From Sporofaciens musculi (lineage in GTDB: Bacteria; Bacillota; Clostridia; Lachnospirales; Lachnospiraceae): 64,000 nucleotides of DNA. The notes under the pieces are model-generated. The model was not told where the DNA came from. It made no database searches and saw nothing but the letters and a program-made list of their open reading frames with translations. Shown one piece after another: positions 7,782-15,315 of the stretch. Made by a program: the position numbers and the translations under genes. The stretch is from assembly GCF_009830285.1 (NCBI RefSeq), contig NZ_WUQX01000001.1, positions 4,836,501 through 4,900,500 of the forward strand, in the 5' to 3' direction. Position 1 is the stretch's first letter, and each line of letters starts with the position of its first letter.

Positions 7782-8324
7782 CTACACTCCTTTCCTTGCA
7801 CGGAGCAGCCGCTCCATCACATCATCCTGCGGCGTGTTCCCCTGGAACTCCACCGAGCAGTTCTCCTTCACGATCTGGTATATCTGCATCCAGCAGTAAT
7901 TGGTCTGCTTCATGTAGGACTGGCTCATGGTGACATAAGGGGAGGCAATGGCGGCTCCTGTAGTCGGGTGCTTCGCCAGAAATCCAGTGGACGAAACAAT
8001 CTCCTCGCACTGAATCCACCGGGACACGCTCATGGCGTACTGCTCCACCATCTGCACCGTGACCAGCTTTTCACATCCCCTTGCTTTCAGCCAGGCATAC
8101 GTTTCGTTGTAGACTTCCTCCGCCACCAGCTCCCGCCCGCTTTTCTGCGGGGATTTCAGGAAGTCCTTCACGGGCGGCACATCCACGCCCTCCAGCTCGG
8201 CCGGCTCCATCATGACTTCCGCCGGCCGGCCTTCGGCAATCTTCTCCGTGAGTGCCTTGGGCTTGCGTCCCGCCCCCGGCCTTGCGCCGCCCCGCCCGCT
8301 GCCGTCTTTTGCCACTGTTTTCAC
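7782..8324 (-). CDS. terS: P27-family phage terminase small subunit
   Basis: A 180-residue protein whose N terminus (GGARPGAGRKPKALTEK) is the Gly/Arg/Pro-rich tail typical of P27-type small terminases, followed by helical segments (WLKARGCEKLVTVQMVEQYAMSVSRW; YMKQTNYCWMQIYQIVKENC). Small terminase recognises the packaging site and loads the large subunit. The start is probably GTG at 8324; its SD is weak and the next in-frame GTG is three codons on. HNH nuclease gene and a hairpin-rich gap lie upstream, the usual arrangement near a cos site. Confidence 0.85.
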   Translation of the reverse strand: MKTVAKDGSGRGGARPGAGRKPKALTEKIAEGRPAEVMMEPAELEGVDVPPVKDFLKSPQKSGRELVAEEVYNETYAWLKARGCEKLVTVQMVEQYAMSVSRWIQCEEIVSSTGFLAKHPTTGAAIASPYVTMSQSYMKQTNYCWMQIYQIVKENCSVEFQGNTPQDDVMERLLRARKGV

Positions 8325-8345
8325 CCCGTTTCTTTGATTTTCTTT

Positions 8346-8378
8346 GAAAAAATGCTGCGGAAATCAAACGCCGCAGCA
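8346..8378 (-). terminator. Hairpin with U-tract before terS
   Basis: On the minus strand TGCTGCGG and CCGCAGCA form an 8-bp stem around a 10-nt loop, followed by TTTTTT. The loop sequence (CGTTTGATTT on this strand) has a complementary copy at 8425-8436, so a loop-arm interaction is possible. A terminator directly before terS would need read-through or antitermination for late expression. Confidence 0.65.
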
Positions 8379-8473
8379 CCTTGAAAGCCTTTATTTTACG
8401 GAAATCTCCGAGGGGTTAATCCCCCGTTTGATTTCCGGTTTTTATGCGTGTGACCCCACGCCCGTTCCTCGGC

Positions 8474-8534
8474 GGGTTCCTTGTAGAGATTTCACCCGCC
8501 CCTACCGGCTGGCAGAAATCTCTACAAGGAACCC
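8474..8534. repeat. Perfect 20-bp inverted repeat between HNH and terS genes
   Basis: GGGTTCCTTGTAGAGATTTC at 8474-8493 is exactly complementary to 8515-8534, with a 21-nt loop. It lies in the 222-bp gap between the HNH and small terminase genes, where cos or pac sites and terminase-binding sites normally lie. It could equally be a long RNA hairpin. Confidence 0.75.
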
Positions 8535-8546
8535 ACACACAGTAAT

Positions 8547-8906
8547 TTAATGCTTATTCCACCTGTCGCCGCGCTCCGCATGAATCCTGGCATGGCACGA
8601 CTGGCACAATGACACGAGGTTTCCCTCGTCATGCGTCCCGCCCTCTGCCAGCGGCAGCTTGTGGTGTACCTCCTCAACAGGACGCAGCAAACCCTTCTTA
8701 TAACACTCCTCACAGAACGGATGCCTGGCGGCGTAGCGGTCACGGATTCGTTTCCACGCCCGCCCGTACCTACGGCGTACAGCCGGGTCACGGTCGTACT
8801 TCTCGTAGCGGCGGTTCTCCTGCTTCCCATGCTCCTCACAGAACCTCCCGTCCGTCAGCTTAGGACAGCCGGGGAAGGAACACGGCCTCTTCGGTTTCCT
8901 TGGCAT
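8547..8906 (-). CDS. HNH endonuclease
   Basis: A 119-residue protein starting MPRKPKRPCSFPGC, with GGGAGG about 9 nt upstream. A first Cys/His cluster (CSFPGCPKLTDGRFCEEH) and a second CxxC...CxxCH (FCEECYKKGL; LCQSCHARIHAERG) frame the HNH core EEVHHKLPLAEGGTHDEGNL. This is the small HNH protein commonly encoded next to phage terminase genes; in several phages it is required with the terminase for cleavage at cos. Position and domain order fit that role here. Confidence 0.9.
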   Translation of the reverse strand: MPRKPKRPCSFPGCPKLTDGRFCEEHGKQENRRYEKYDRDPAVRRRYGRAWKRIRDRYAARHPFCEECYKKGLLRPVEEVHHKLPLAEGGTHDEGNLVSLCQSCHARIHAERGDRWNKH

Positions 8907-9041
8907 CTGCCTCACCTCCCTTGGGCATAAAGAAAGCCCCCGCAGGATTCTTTTTCTCCCGCGAAGGCCCTCTTGACATTTTTTCACCTTATCAGCATAC
9001 CACGCCCAAAGCCAAATGTCATGCCCGCAAAGTGGACACTT

Positions 9042-9491
9042 TTATTTCCCGTACAGCATGACGGACAGTTTCGACAGCGCCCGGTTCTTCCTGCGGTATG
9101 CCGAATTCCTCTCAATCTGGAACCGTTCGCAGACGGCATTGACTGCTGGCCCGTCCGCTCCCATGTAGAAACATTCCAGCACATACCGCTCATCTTCCGT
9201 AAGCTCCTCCCATGCAGGCTTAAACCACGCCATGAACTCCACGGCTTCCCGGTACCGCTCCCGCAGGACGCTTATCTCATCCATCCCTTCCGCCATCCTG
9301 TCCTCCGCCGCATGGGGGTTATGCGTATGCGGCATCCCGTCAAACTGCGGGCTGCTGACGCCGCCCATTTTTTCATGCACCGCCTTTACCTTGTCATCCG
9401 TGTGGCTGATGATGAATTCCATCCTGCCGTAATCCCTCAGTGCATTGGCGGTCGCGCCCCTTTTGTCTAAATACTGCCATATGATTCCCAT
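9042..9491 (-). CDS. Phage sigma-like (DUF1492/ArpU-type) transcriptional regulator
   Basis: A 149-residue protein with AAGGAGG before ATG at 9491. The C-terminal half (LTEDERYVLECFYMGADGPAV...FQIERNSAYRRKNRALSKL) has the layout of sigma-70 region 4: a helix ending in LTxxER, then a helix-turn-helix. Proteins of this size just upstream of the terminase genes in Firmicute phages switch on late transcription. The N-terminal half has no recognised fold. It separates the replication genes from the packaging genes, as expected for a late regulator. Confidence 0.7.
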   Translation of the reverse strand: MGIIWQYLDKRGATANALRDYGRMEFIISHTDDKVKAVHEKMGGVSSPQFDGMPHTHNPHAAEDRMAEGMDEISVLRERYREAVEFMAWFKPAWEELTEDERYVLECFYMGADGPAVNAVCERFQIERNSAYRRKNRALSKLSVMLYGK

Positions 9492-9542
9492 AGCTGATGC
9501 CTCCTTAAAATATTTTTGTTTTCCTCGGATTGGCTCAGATTG

Positions 9543-10919
9543 TCATTGATTGGCTTTTATTTTCAAGTCTGCCTTCACCGCATCGATCAGCGCGGCCTGC
9601 GTGGTGTCTTTTTCGGATAACGCTTTCATGATCCGCTCGTCTATGGTGCCTTTCGTGATGATGTGCTGCACCACCACGGTTTCCGATGCCTGCCCCTGCC
9701 GCCACAGCCTCGCCACCGTCTGCTGGTATAATTCAAGGCTCCATGTCAGCCCGAACCACACCAGCGTGTTCCCTCCATCCTGGAGGTTGAGGCCGTGTCC
9801 GGCGGATGCCGGGTGGATCAACGCCACCGGGATCTCCCCGGCGTTCCATTTCCGGATGCTACCGTCCGTGTCCAGCCTGGCATATGGTATTTTCAGTTTG
9901 TTCAGCCGCTCCGAAATCCGCTCAAAGTCATGCCGGAACCAGTAAGCCACAAGCACCGGCCTGCCGTATGCCGCCTCGATGATGTCCTCCAGCGCGTCCA
10001 GCTTCCGCTCATGGATGGCAATGGTTCCGCCCGCATCGGTGTAAATCGCCCCGTCCGCCATCTGCGACAGTTTCCCGGAAAGGGACGCGGCGTTGGCGGC
10101 TGTGATTTCCCCATCCGGAAGCTGCAGGACAAGGTCTTTTTTCAGCTCCTCGTATTTCTCACGCTCCGTTTCGGAAAGGTAGACCGTGTACCTGGAATTA
10201 ATAAGCTCCGGCATCCGCAGGTGGTCGGTGGACTTCATGGAAATGGTGATGTCAGAGATTTTACTGTAAATCTGCTTCTCCGCACCTGGAAGCGGCTTGT
10301 AGGAAAATACCACCTGCCCGTTCTGCTTATCCGGCCGGAAGTAAGAGGTACGGTACTGCCCAATAAACCGGCCAAGCCGCTCGCCCATGTCCAACAGCCG
10401 GAACTCCGCCCATAAGTCCATCAGGCCGTTGCTGGAAGGCGTCCCAGTCAGCCCCACGATGCGCTTCACCTTCGGCCGGACTTTCATCAGCGCCTTGAAC
10501 CGCTTCGTCTGGTGGTTCTTGAAGGAGGACAGCTCATCAATCACCACCATGTCAAAATCAAAGGGGATGCCGCTCTCTGTAATCAGCCACTGCACGTTCT
10601 CACGGTTGATGAGGTAGATGTCCGCCTGTTTCTTTAATGCTGCCAGCCTCTCCGCCGCCGTGCCGACCGCCACGCTGTACTTAAGCCCCTCAAGGTGGTC
10701 CCACTTTTCAATCTCTGCCGGCCAACTGAAGGAGGCCACCCGGATTGGGGCCACAACAAGCGCCCTGTGGATTTCAAAGCTGTCAAACATCAGGTCGTTG
10801 ACCGCCGTCAGCGTGATGCTCGTCTTGCCAAGCCCGCAGGCGAGGAATACTGCCGCTGCCGGGTGCGCCTTGATATACTCCGCTGCGTATCTCTGGTATT
10901 CATGTGGACTGTATCTCAT
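9543..10919 (-). CDS. SNF2-family DEAD/DEAH-box helicase
   Basis: A 458-residue protein starting MRYSPHEYQRYAAEYI, with GGAGGG 7 nt before ATG at 10919. Helicase motifs appear in order: Q-like YSPHEYQ, motif I ACGLGKTSITL, Ia VVAPIRVA, II VVIDELSSF (DEAH variant DELS), III VGLTGTPSSNG, IV-VI VLVAYWFRHD, HPASAGHGLNLQ and QQTVARLWRQGQ. This is the short SNF2-like helicase common in Firmicute phage replication modules. It overlaps the VRR-NUC gene by 20 nt, and the two are often neighbours in phages. Confidence 0.92.
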   Translation of the reverse strand: MRYSPHEYQRYAAEYIKAHPAAAVFLACGLGKTSITLTAVNDLMFDSFEIHRALVVAPIRVASFSWPAEIEKWDHLEGLKYSVAVGTAAERLAALKKQADIYLINRENVQWLITESGIPFDFDMVVIDELSSFKNHQTKRFKALMKVRPKVKRIVGLTGTPSSNGLMDLWAEFRLLDMGERLGRFIGQYRTSYFRPDKQNGQVVFSYKPLPGAEKQIYSKISDITISMKSTDHLRMPELINSRYTVYLSETEREKYEELKKDLVLQLPDGEITAANAASLSGKLSQMADGAIYTDAGGTIAIHERKLDALEDIIEAAYGRPVLVAYWFRHDFERISERLNKLKIPYARLDTDGSIRKWNAGEIPVALIHPASAGHGLNLQDGGNTLVWFGLTWSLELYQQTVARLWRQGQASETVVVQHIITKGTIDERIMKALSEKDTTQAALIDAVKADLKIKANQ

Positions 10920-11181
10920 CAATGATCCCTCCAATCTGTTCCACGCCATCCAGCACATACACCTTAAACCCAAGCCGCCGCAGGAGCCGGTGCCGCGCCA
11001 TCTGCAGGGGGCGCGGATTTTCCCCCGGAGCCTTGACCTCCACAAAGCCGATTTTCCCGCCGGGGAGGAGCATCATCCTGTCCGGCATCCCGGCAAAGCC
11101 AGGGGATGTAAACTTGGGGCAGATGCCGCCGCATTTCCTGGTTTCCTGCACCAGCTTCTGCTCAATCTGTTTTTCACGCAT
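10900..11181 (-). CDS. VRR-NUC domain nuclease
   Basis: A 93-residue protein starting MREKQIEQKLVQETRKCGG, with AAAGGA 6-7 nt upstream. The VRR-NUC core is complete: E at the start of helix 1, GFAGMPDRMMLLPGGKIGFVEVK (PD...ExK catalytic set) and a final strand with VYVLDG. Members are structure-specific endonucleases of Holliday junction or flap DNA. A longer ORF extends upstream through the palindromic gap but lacks an SD. It is coupled to the helicase gene downstream. Confidence 0.9.
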   Translation of the reverse strand: MREKQIEQKLVQETRKCGGICPKFTSPGFAGMPDRMMLLPGGKIGFVEVKAPGENPRPLQMARHRLLRRLGFKVYVLDGVEQIGGIIDEIQST

Positions 11182-11411
11182 TCCGTATTCCTTTCTGGAC
11201 AAAAGGATGGACAACAGCCCGATTTTTTCTATACGCGCGTATATACACATATACACACGCCCATTTCTATATTTTCTTTTATTTTCTCTCAATAGGTTTT
11301 GTCTTGTCCTCTTGTCCCAATGTTGTTATTTTCCTTGATATACCGCCGCCCCTTTACAGGACGAGCGGCAGGACACTTATTCGGACGGCTGCCGCCTGTG
11401 CCATGGTGTGT
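11182..11411. promoter_or_regulatory. Gap with perfect palindrome between VapE-like and VRR-NUC genes
   Basis: This 230-bp AT-rich gap contains the perfect 14-bp palindrome TATACGCGCGTATA at 11230-11243 and repeated GGACAA/TTGTCC words on both sides. It may hold a promoter or operator splitting the replication operon; no gene is seen. Confidence 0.35.
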
Positions 11412-13745
11412 TCAGGACAGCTTCCGCTTGTACCCCCGCTGCCGTCCATAGAGCGGGTACGTTGTCCGCTCCGCTTTCTCCCACCCCTCGATCTTGCGCA
11501 TGATGGCGGCAATGGCGTAGGAATCCGCGGGCTTCATGGATGAGCCGTCCCTGCCGAAGCACTCGCACCATATCTCCATATTGCAGGCATACATACGCTG
11601 TACCGTGCCGTCTTTTTTGCTGACGCCGAAGTCGGAATCGCTCAGATAGCTCCGCCGTTCAAAGAGGGACATCTCCGCCCATTTCTCCGGGAGCAGGGTT
11701 TCCAGGTACTCCCGCACCAGCCCCTCGCGCTCATCCGTTTCCAGGGCGTCCGCCTGTTCCGCCACGGCGATCTCCGCATCCTGGCCTTCCAGATAGAGCT
11801 TCTCCCCTTTCTGGTACAGCACGAGCGTTTCTGCCCATATCTGCGCCACATCCTCTTTAGTGAGCTGCCACGGCTTCTTCCTGGAATTGCCGGACACGCG
11901 CACCGGCCAGAAGCGGCGGTTGCCCGTGATGTCGCGCAGGAAGCCCGTCTCCGCATTCGTGGTGCCTACAATGACGCACTGCCTCGGATGGCTCTCCACA
12001 TTGACGCCATAGGACGCGCGGTACTTGTCGTCCACACGGCTGATGAAGGACTTCACGGTCTCGATGTCAGCCTTCCTCATGCCCGCCAGCTCGCCCAGCT
12101 CCAGTATCCAGTACCCCTGCAGCTTCTCCGGACCGGATTTGTCCTTCATGTCCGTCAGCGTCAGGCTGTCAGAGAACCATTCCCCGGCGAGCTTCGCATA
12201 AAAGGTGGACTTCCCGATGCCCTGCGGGCCATTCAGGATTGGTACGCTGTCAAACTTCGTACCCGGACGGTATACCCTTGCAATCGCCGCTGCCATTGAC
12301 TTTCGGCTGACCGCCCTTGTGTAGCTGTTATCAGCGGCGCCGAAATAATCAACCAGCAGGGTGTCCACACGGGGGATGCCGTCCCATTCCGGCAGGCCCT
12401 CCAGATAGTCCCGGATGGGATGGTATGCCCGCTCCGCCGCCACCGCTACCACGGCGTCCTTCGTCTTGGTCGGGGAATAGATGCCATAGTTCCTGGAGAG
12501 GTACACCTTGAGAGCCGCCGCATCCGAATCACTCCAGCCGCCCTTGATCTGCTCCCATGGCAGCCCCTCCCTTGCGTCGATCCCGTCCCGGTGGCAGTTG
12601 AAGGCAATGCCCTTAAGCTCCCCATCGTTCTGGATGATCAGGACAATATTATCCAGCGTGTCTTTGATGCCACCTTTCCGGTCAAGCTCCAGGCTTTTCC
12701 TCCAGTCCTCCCCGTCTGCGAATTCCTCTCCGGCCTGCCTGCGCCGCTCCTCCAGTGCCTCTACCTTCACGCTGTCAATCGTCAGCGCAAAATCGCACAT
12801 TGCCTTGAAGGACGCTTTGTCATCAAGTTCACCGAATTTGTGGATGCGGACAAGGTCAAAGGCATTGCAGAGTTTCAGATAGGCAGGGTCTTTTGCATGG
12901 TGGCTGTAGGCGAATTTTCCGCCCTCCTTGATTTCCACGCCCGCCATGCTGCTGGACTCGATCAGGTGGTAGCGGTCTTCCTTGTCCGTAGGCTCATATA
13001 CATCCTGCAGGAAAGCGTCCATGGCAAGATTTATAGGGAAGAACACCCGGTTGAACAGTCCCACCACGCCCTCTTTTTCAAGCGGGTCCTGCACCTTCTG
13101 TATGCTGATGGAATTTGCCCGGCTCTCCCTTGAGGAAGTGGGGAGCCTTGTCGGGTCCCTCCATTCCGGGTGGGCGGCCAGGACAGCATCCGGGTCAAGC
13201 CATGCACCACCTGTCTCCTTATAGGCGAACTCACCGTTTGACGGCGTACTCGGCCAGTACATGAGCTGGTTCGGCTGGTAGGAGCATTCGTCAAAATAAT
13301 CCATGCCAAGCCCCTGCGCAAGATACCTCGCCACCGCCACATATTCTTCTGGGGACACGTCCCTTGCCAGCGGGAACACAAGGCGCGCCCTCGGTTCGTC
13401 CGCCGTATGGCTGTGGGTGCTGTAAAGCACGGAGGCATACGGCACAGCCTTTTCATAACCCGCCAGGAACTCCGGGCCGATGCGGTCGCCGTCCAGGGCC
13501 ACCATGGAACGGGACTCCACCGTGTCGATCTTCCGCCTGCCGCCCTTTAGCACCCCGGCCACAAAGCCGCCATGGTCTTTTGCCGCATCCTTTTTCGATT
13601 TCGGGAAACGGGCGTATTCCTCTGCTGATTCCGATGTGCGGATTGTCACTTTCAAGCGTTCCTTAAGTTCTCCAAACCGTATGGTCTTGTTCGACCACTG
13701 CTTTGCGCTGCGGCTGTTCCCATATGCAATACTCAACTCACGCAT
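11412..13745 (-). CDS. Virulence-associated E (VapE)-type primase-helicase
   Basis: A 777-residue protein. The N-terminal about 250 residues carry a primase-like region (LDGDRIGPEFLAGYEKAV...VLYSTHSHT...RLVFPL), and the C-terminal half is the VapE superfamily-3-like helicase with Walker A NGPQGIGKST, Walker B ILELGEL and sensor-type CVIVGTTN followed by GNRRFWPV. This combination starts and unwinds DNA at the origin in many phages and satellites. The start overlaps the upstream nuclease gene by 8 nt. Length and domain order are normal for the family; no damage is visible. Confidence 0.9.
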   Translation of the reverse strand: MRELSIAYGNSRSAKQWSNKTIRFGELKERLKVTIRTSESAEEYARFPKSKKDAAKDHGGFVAGVLKGGRRKIDTVESRSMVALDGDRIGPEFLAGYEKAVPYASVLYSTHSHTADEPRARLVFPLARDVSPEEYVAVARYLAQGLGMDYFDECSYQPNQLMYWPSTPSNGEFAYKETGGAWLDPDAVLAAHPEWRDPTRLPTSSRESRANSISIQKVQDPLEKEGVVGLFNRVFFPINLAMDAFLQDVYEPTDKEDRYHLIESSSMAGVEIKEGGKFAYSHHAKDPAYLKLCNAFDLVRIHKFGELDDKASFKAMCDFALTIDSVKVEALEERRRQAGEEFADGEDWRKSLELDRKGGIKDTLDNIVLIIQNDGELKGIAFNCHRDGIDAREGLPWEQIKGGWSDSDAAALKVYLSRNYGIYSPTKTKDAVVAVAAERAYHPIRDYLEGLPEWDGIPRVDTLLVDYFGAADNSYTRAVSRKSMAAAIARVYRPGTKFDSVPILNGPQGIGKSTFYAKLAGEWFSDSLTLTDMKDKSGPEKLQGYWILELGELAGMRKADIETVKSFISRVDDKYRASYGVNVESHPRQCVIVGTTNAETGFLRDITGNRRFWPVRVSGNSRKKPWQLTKEDVAQIWAETLVLYQKGEKLYLEGQDAEIAVAEQADALETDEREGLVREYLETLLPEKWAEMSLFERRSYLSDSDFGVSKKDGTVQRMYACNMEIWCECFGRDGSSMKPADSYAIAAIMRKIEGWEKAERTTYPLYGRQRGYKRKLS

Positions 13746-14379
13746 AGCGCGCCCTCCTTACTTTTGGCGTTTCCCCATGTTCAAACCGCGCCTGCCTTGC
13801 AAGGCGGTATGCCCGCTCCGTTGCCCTGCGGTCTATGAAACGCCGGTTGTATTCTTCCGCCTGTCCGAACAGCTCCAGATGTCCCTCACGGTTGACGCAG
13901 GGGAAAGCCGTGCAGTCCATACCGTCAACCGTGCCGAAATGGAACGCCCGCGCTTCCCACGGAAACGGCCTGCCGCTTTCCCCATCTACCCATGACCGCA
14001 TCCTGTCCAGCGTTGTCCCTGGCGGGATGTCCCCCAGAACTAAAACAGGCGTATCCGATATGGCAGGCAGCCCATCCGCAAGCCCGGCTTTATAGAATGC
14101 CAGTATCTTTTCAGAATCTGCCTGCGTCATCTGCCCCTTCACTTCAACATAAAGGCTGCGTATTTCCGAAAACTCACTGCCGGAGCCATAGCCGCCAAGC
14201 TGCACCCTTTTGAGCAGGAAATCCGGCAGGTAATGAATCCCGTTCCCAAGGCCATACCCTTCCGGCTCATATTCCCAATCCACACCGCAGGCATCAAAGA
14301 ACACTGCCCACCTTGCCTCCAGCCGGGACCGGAATAAATACCCCTTGTATTCTGTCTGTATAGCTTTCATTTCCCCCAT
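13738..14379 (-). CDS. PD-(D/E)XK-type phage nuclease
   Basis: A 213-residue protein. The N-terminal region shows the typical signature: YLFRSRLEARWAVFFDACG, then WEYEPEGYG, then YLPDFLL and SLYVEVKGQ, i.e. the E...PD...ExK catalytic set of restriction-like nucleases. The C terminus (EEYNRRFIDRRATERAYR) is helical and basic. The start is uncertain: ATG at 14379 overlaps the stop of the upstream gene (TGATG) and the next ATG is three codons later. It lies between polymerase and helicase genes, so a role in recombination or DNA processing during replication is likely. Confidence 0.75.
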   Translation of the reverse strand: MGEMKAIQTEYKGYLFRSRLEARWAVFFDACGVDWEYEPEGYGLGNGIHYLPDFLLKRVQLGGYGSGSEFSEIRSLYVEVKGQMTQADSEKILAFYKAGLADGLPAISDTPVLVLGDIPPGTTLDRMRSWVDGESGRPFPWEARAFHFGTVDGMDCTAFPCVNREGHLELFGQAEEYNRRFIDRRATERAYRLARQARFEHGETPKVRRARYA

Positions 14380-14807
14380 CAGCCTCCAACCTCCTCGCAG
14401 TTTTCTGTGAAATAGCGGATTGGCATACCCCGCTTTTCCGCTTTCTCAATCTCCGCCGCCATCCCCGTGGATATGGTGCCGCCGAACACCCACAACTGCT
14501 CACACTTCCCCAAAAGCACCAGCCCCATGAACATCCCGATTGCCCGCTCCGCAGGCTTCCCGTCATCCAGGAACTGCGGAAACAAAAGGTGCGGGGCGAG
14601 CGGTATCACGCCGTTCTCCACCGCAAACCTGCTGTACCGCCTCGCCTTCTGCGTGTTCCCTGACCTGTCCCCGGCAAACGGGGAGCATATATAGACAAGC
14701 GGCCGGTATGCCCGCTTCGCCGCCTTTTCCTCCTTCTGGATTCCCGATAACGCCGCATGGCTCGTCGGGTCGCTGTATCCCTCGCTGTTATATCTGCTGA
14801 TTCCCAT
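14379..14807 (-). CDS. DUF4406-like nucleoside deoxyribosyltransferase-fold protein
   Basis: A 142-residue protein starting MGISRYNSEGYSDPTSH, with GGAGG 8 nt upstream. LVYICSPFAGDRSGNTQKARRYSRFAVENGVIPLAPHLLFPQFLDD is the hallmark of small phage proteins with a nucleoside 2-deoxyribosyltransferase-like Rossmann fold (YxxSPF...N...Y); the later EQLWVFGGTISTGMAAEIEKA completes the fold. Such proteins may act in nucleotide salvage or NAD-type chemistry. The gene overlaps the small Cys-rich gene upstream by 20 nt. Fold call good, reaction unknown. Confidence 0.75.
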   Translation of the reverse strand: MGISRYNSEGYSDPTSHAALSGIQKEEKAAKRAYRPLVYICSPFAGDRSGNTQKARRYSRFAVENGVIPLAPHLLFPQFLDDGKPAERAIGMFMGLVLLGKCEQLWVFGGTISTGMAAEIEKAEKRGMPIRYFTENCEEVGG

Positions 14808-14976
14808 CAACCATACCTCCATTCTGCCTGCGCCGGCCTTCCCGGACTGTGTCCGCAGGCTTGTAAAACGGGCAGTCCCTCCCGCCAAAGTCATTGTCCT
14901 TTAAGCAGGTGCAGACGCCGCCCCTGTTTGCGAAACAGTCGCCGTGTGTCCTGCATTCCGGCATCACATCAGTCAT
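14788..14976 (-). CDS. Small Cys-rich phage protein
   Basis: A 62-residue protein starting MTDVMPECRTHGDCFANRGG. Six cysteines are arranged as C-x5-C-x7-C-x1-C-x10-C region (CRTHGDC, CTCLKDNDFGGRDCPFYK), suggesting metal binding. It overlaps the upstream gene end by a few nucleotides and the downstream gene start by 20 nt, so it is embedded in the coupled operon. Similar small proteins occur in Clostridial prophages without assigned function. Confidence 0.65.
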   Translation of the reverse strand: MTDVMPECRTHGDCFANRGGVCTCLKDNDFGGRDCPFYKPADTVREGRRRQNGGMVDGNQQI

Positions 14977-15304
14977 CTTTTATCCCTCCTGAAATCAATC
15001 TGATATTCCCCGCCATCCTTCTGCGGAGGGTTTCCGTTTTGTTGAACTGCGCCCTCCAGCGCCTCCGCTCCGGGGTATCCGCAGGAAGCGCCTCCTCTAT
15101 TTCTTTGTACATTTTGCATAGTGCCGCATACCCGTCTGCCAGCTCCCACAGCTCCGAAAGCAGCTCCGCCCTCGTTTCATCAGAGCAGTATGAATTGATG
15201 AGCCTCGCGGCTTTCCTTGCCGCCGGCATCTTGCAGGGGAAGAACGCCTCAATGTTCAGCTCCATATATCCCATCCCGTATTCAATCCGCAGCCGTTCCA
15301 TCAT
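14969..15304 (-). CDS. Phage protein of unknown function
   Basis: A 111-residue, helix-rich protein starting MMERLRIEYGMGYMELNIEA. It begins 11 nt after the polymerase stop codon with a GGGGGTG SD-like stretch. The rest is amphipathic and charged (RKAARLINSYCSDETRAELLSE; WRAQFNKTETLRRRMAGN), as in a small DNA- or protein-binding helical bundle. An upstream in-frame start at 15340 would overlap the polymerase. It lies between the polymerase and the Cys-rich protein in the replication operon. Unknown. Confidence 0.6.
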   Translation of the reverse strand: MMERLRIEYGMGYMELNIEAFFPCKMPAARKAARLINSYCSDETRAELLSELWELADGYAALCKMYKEIEEALPADTPERRRWRAQFNKTETLRRRMAGNIRLISGGIKDD

Positions 15305-15315
15305 GCACCCCCTGC

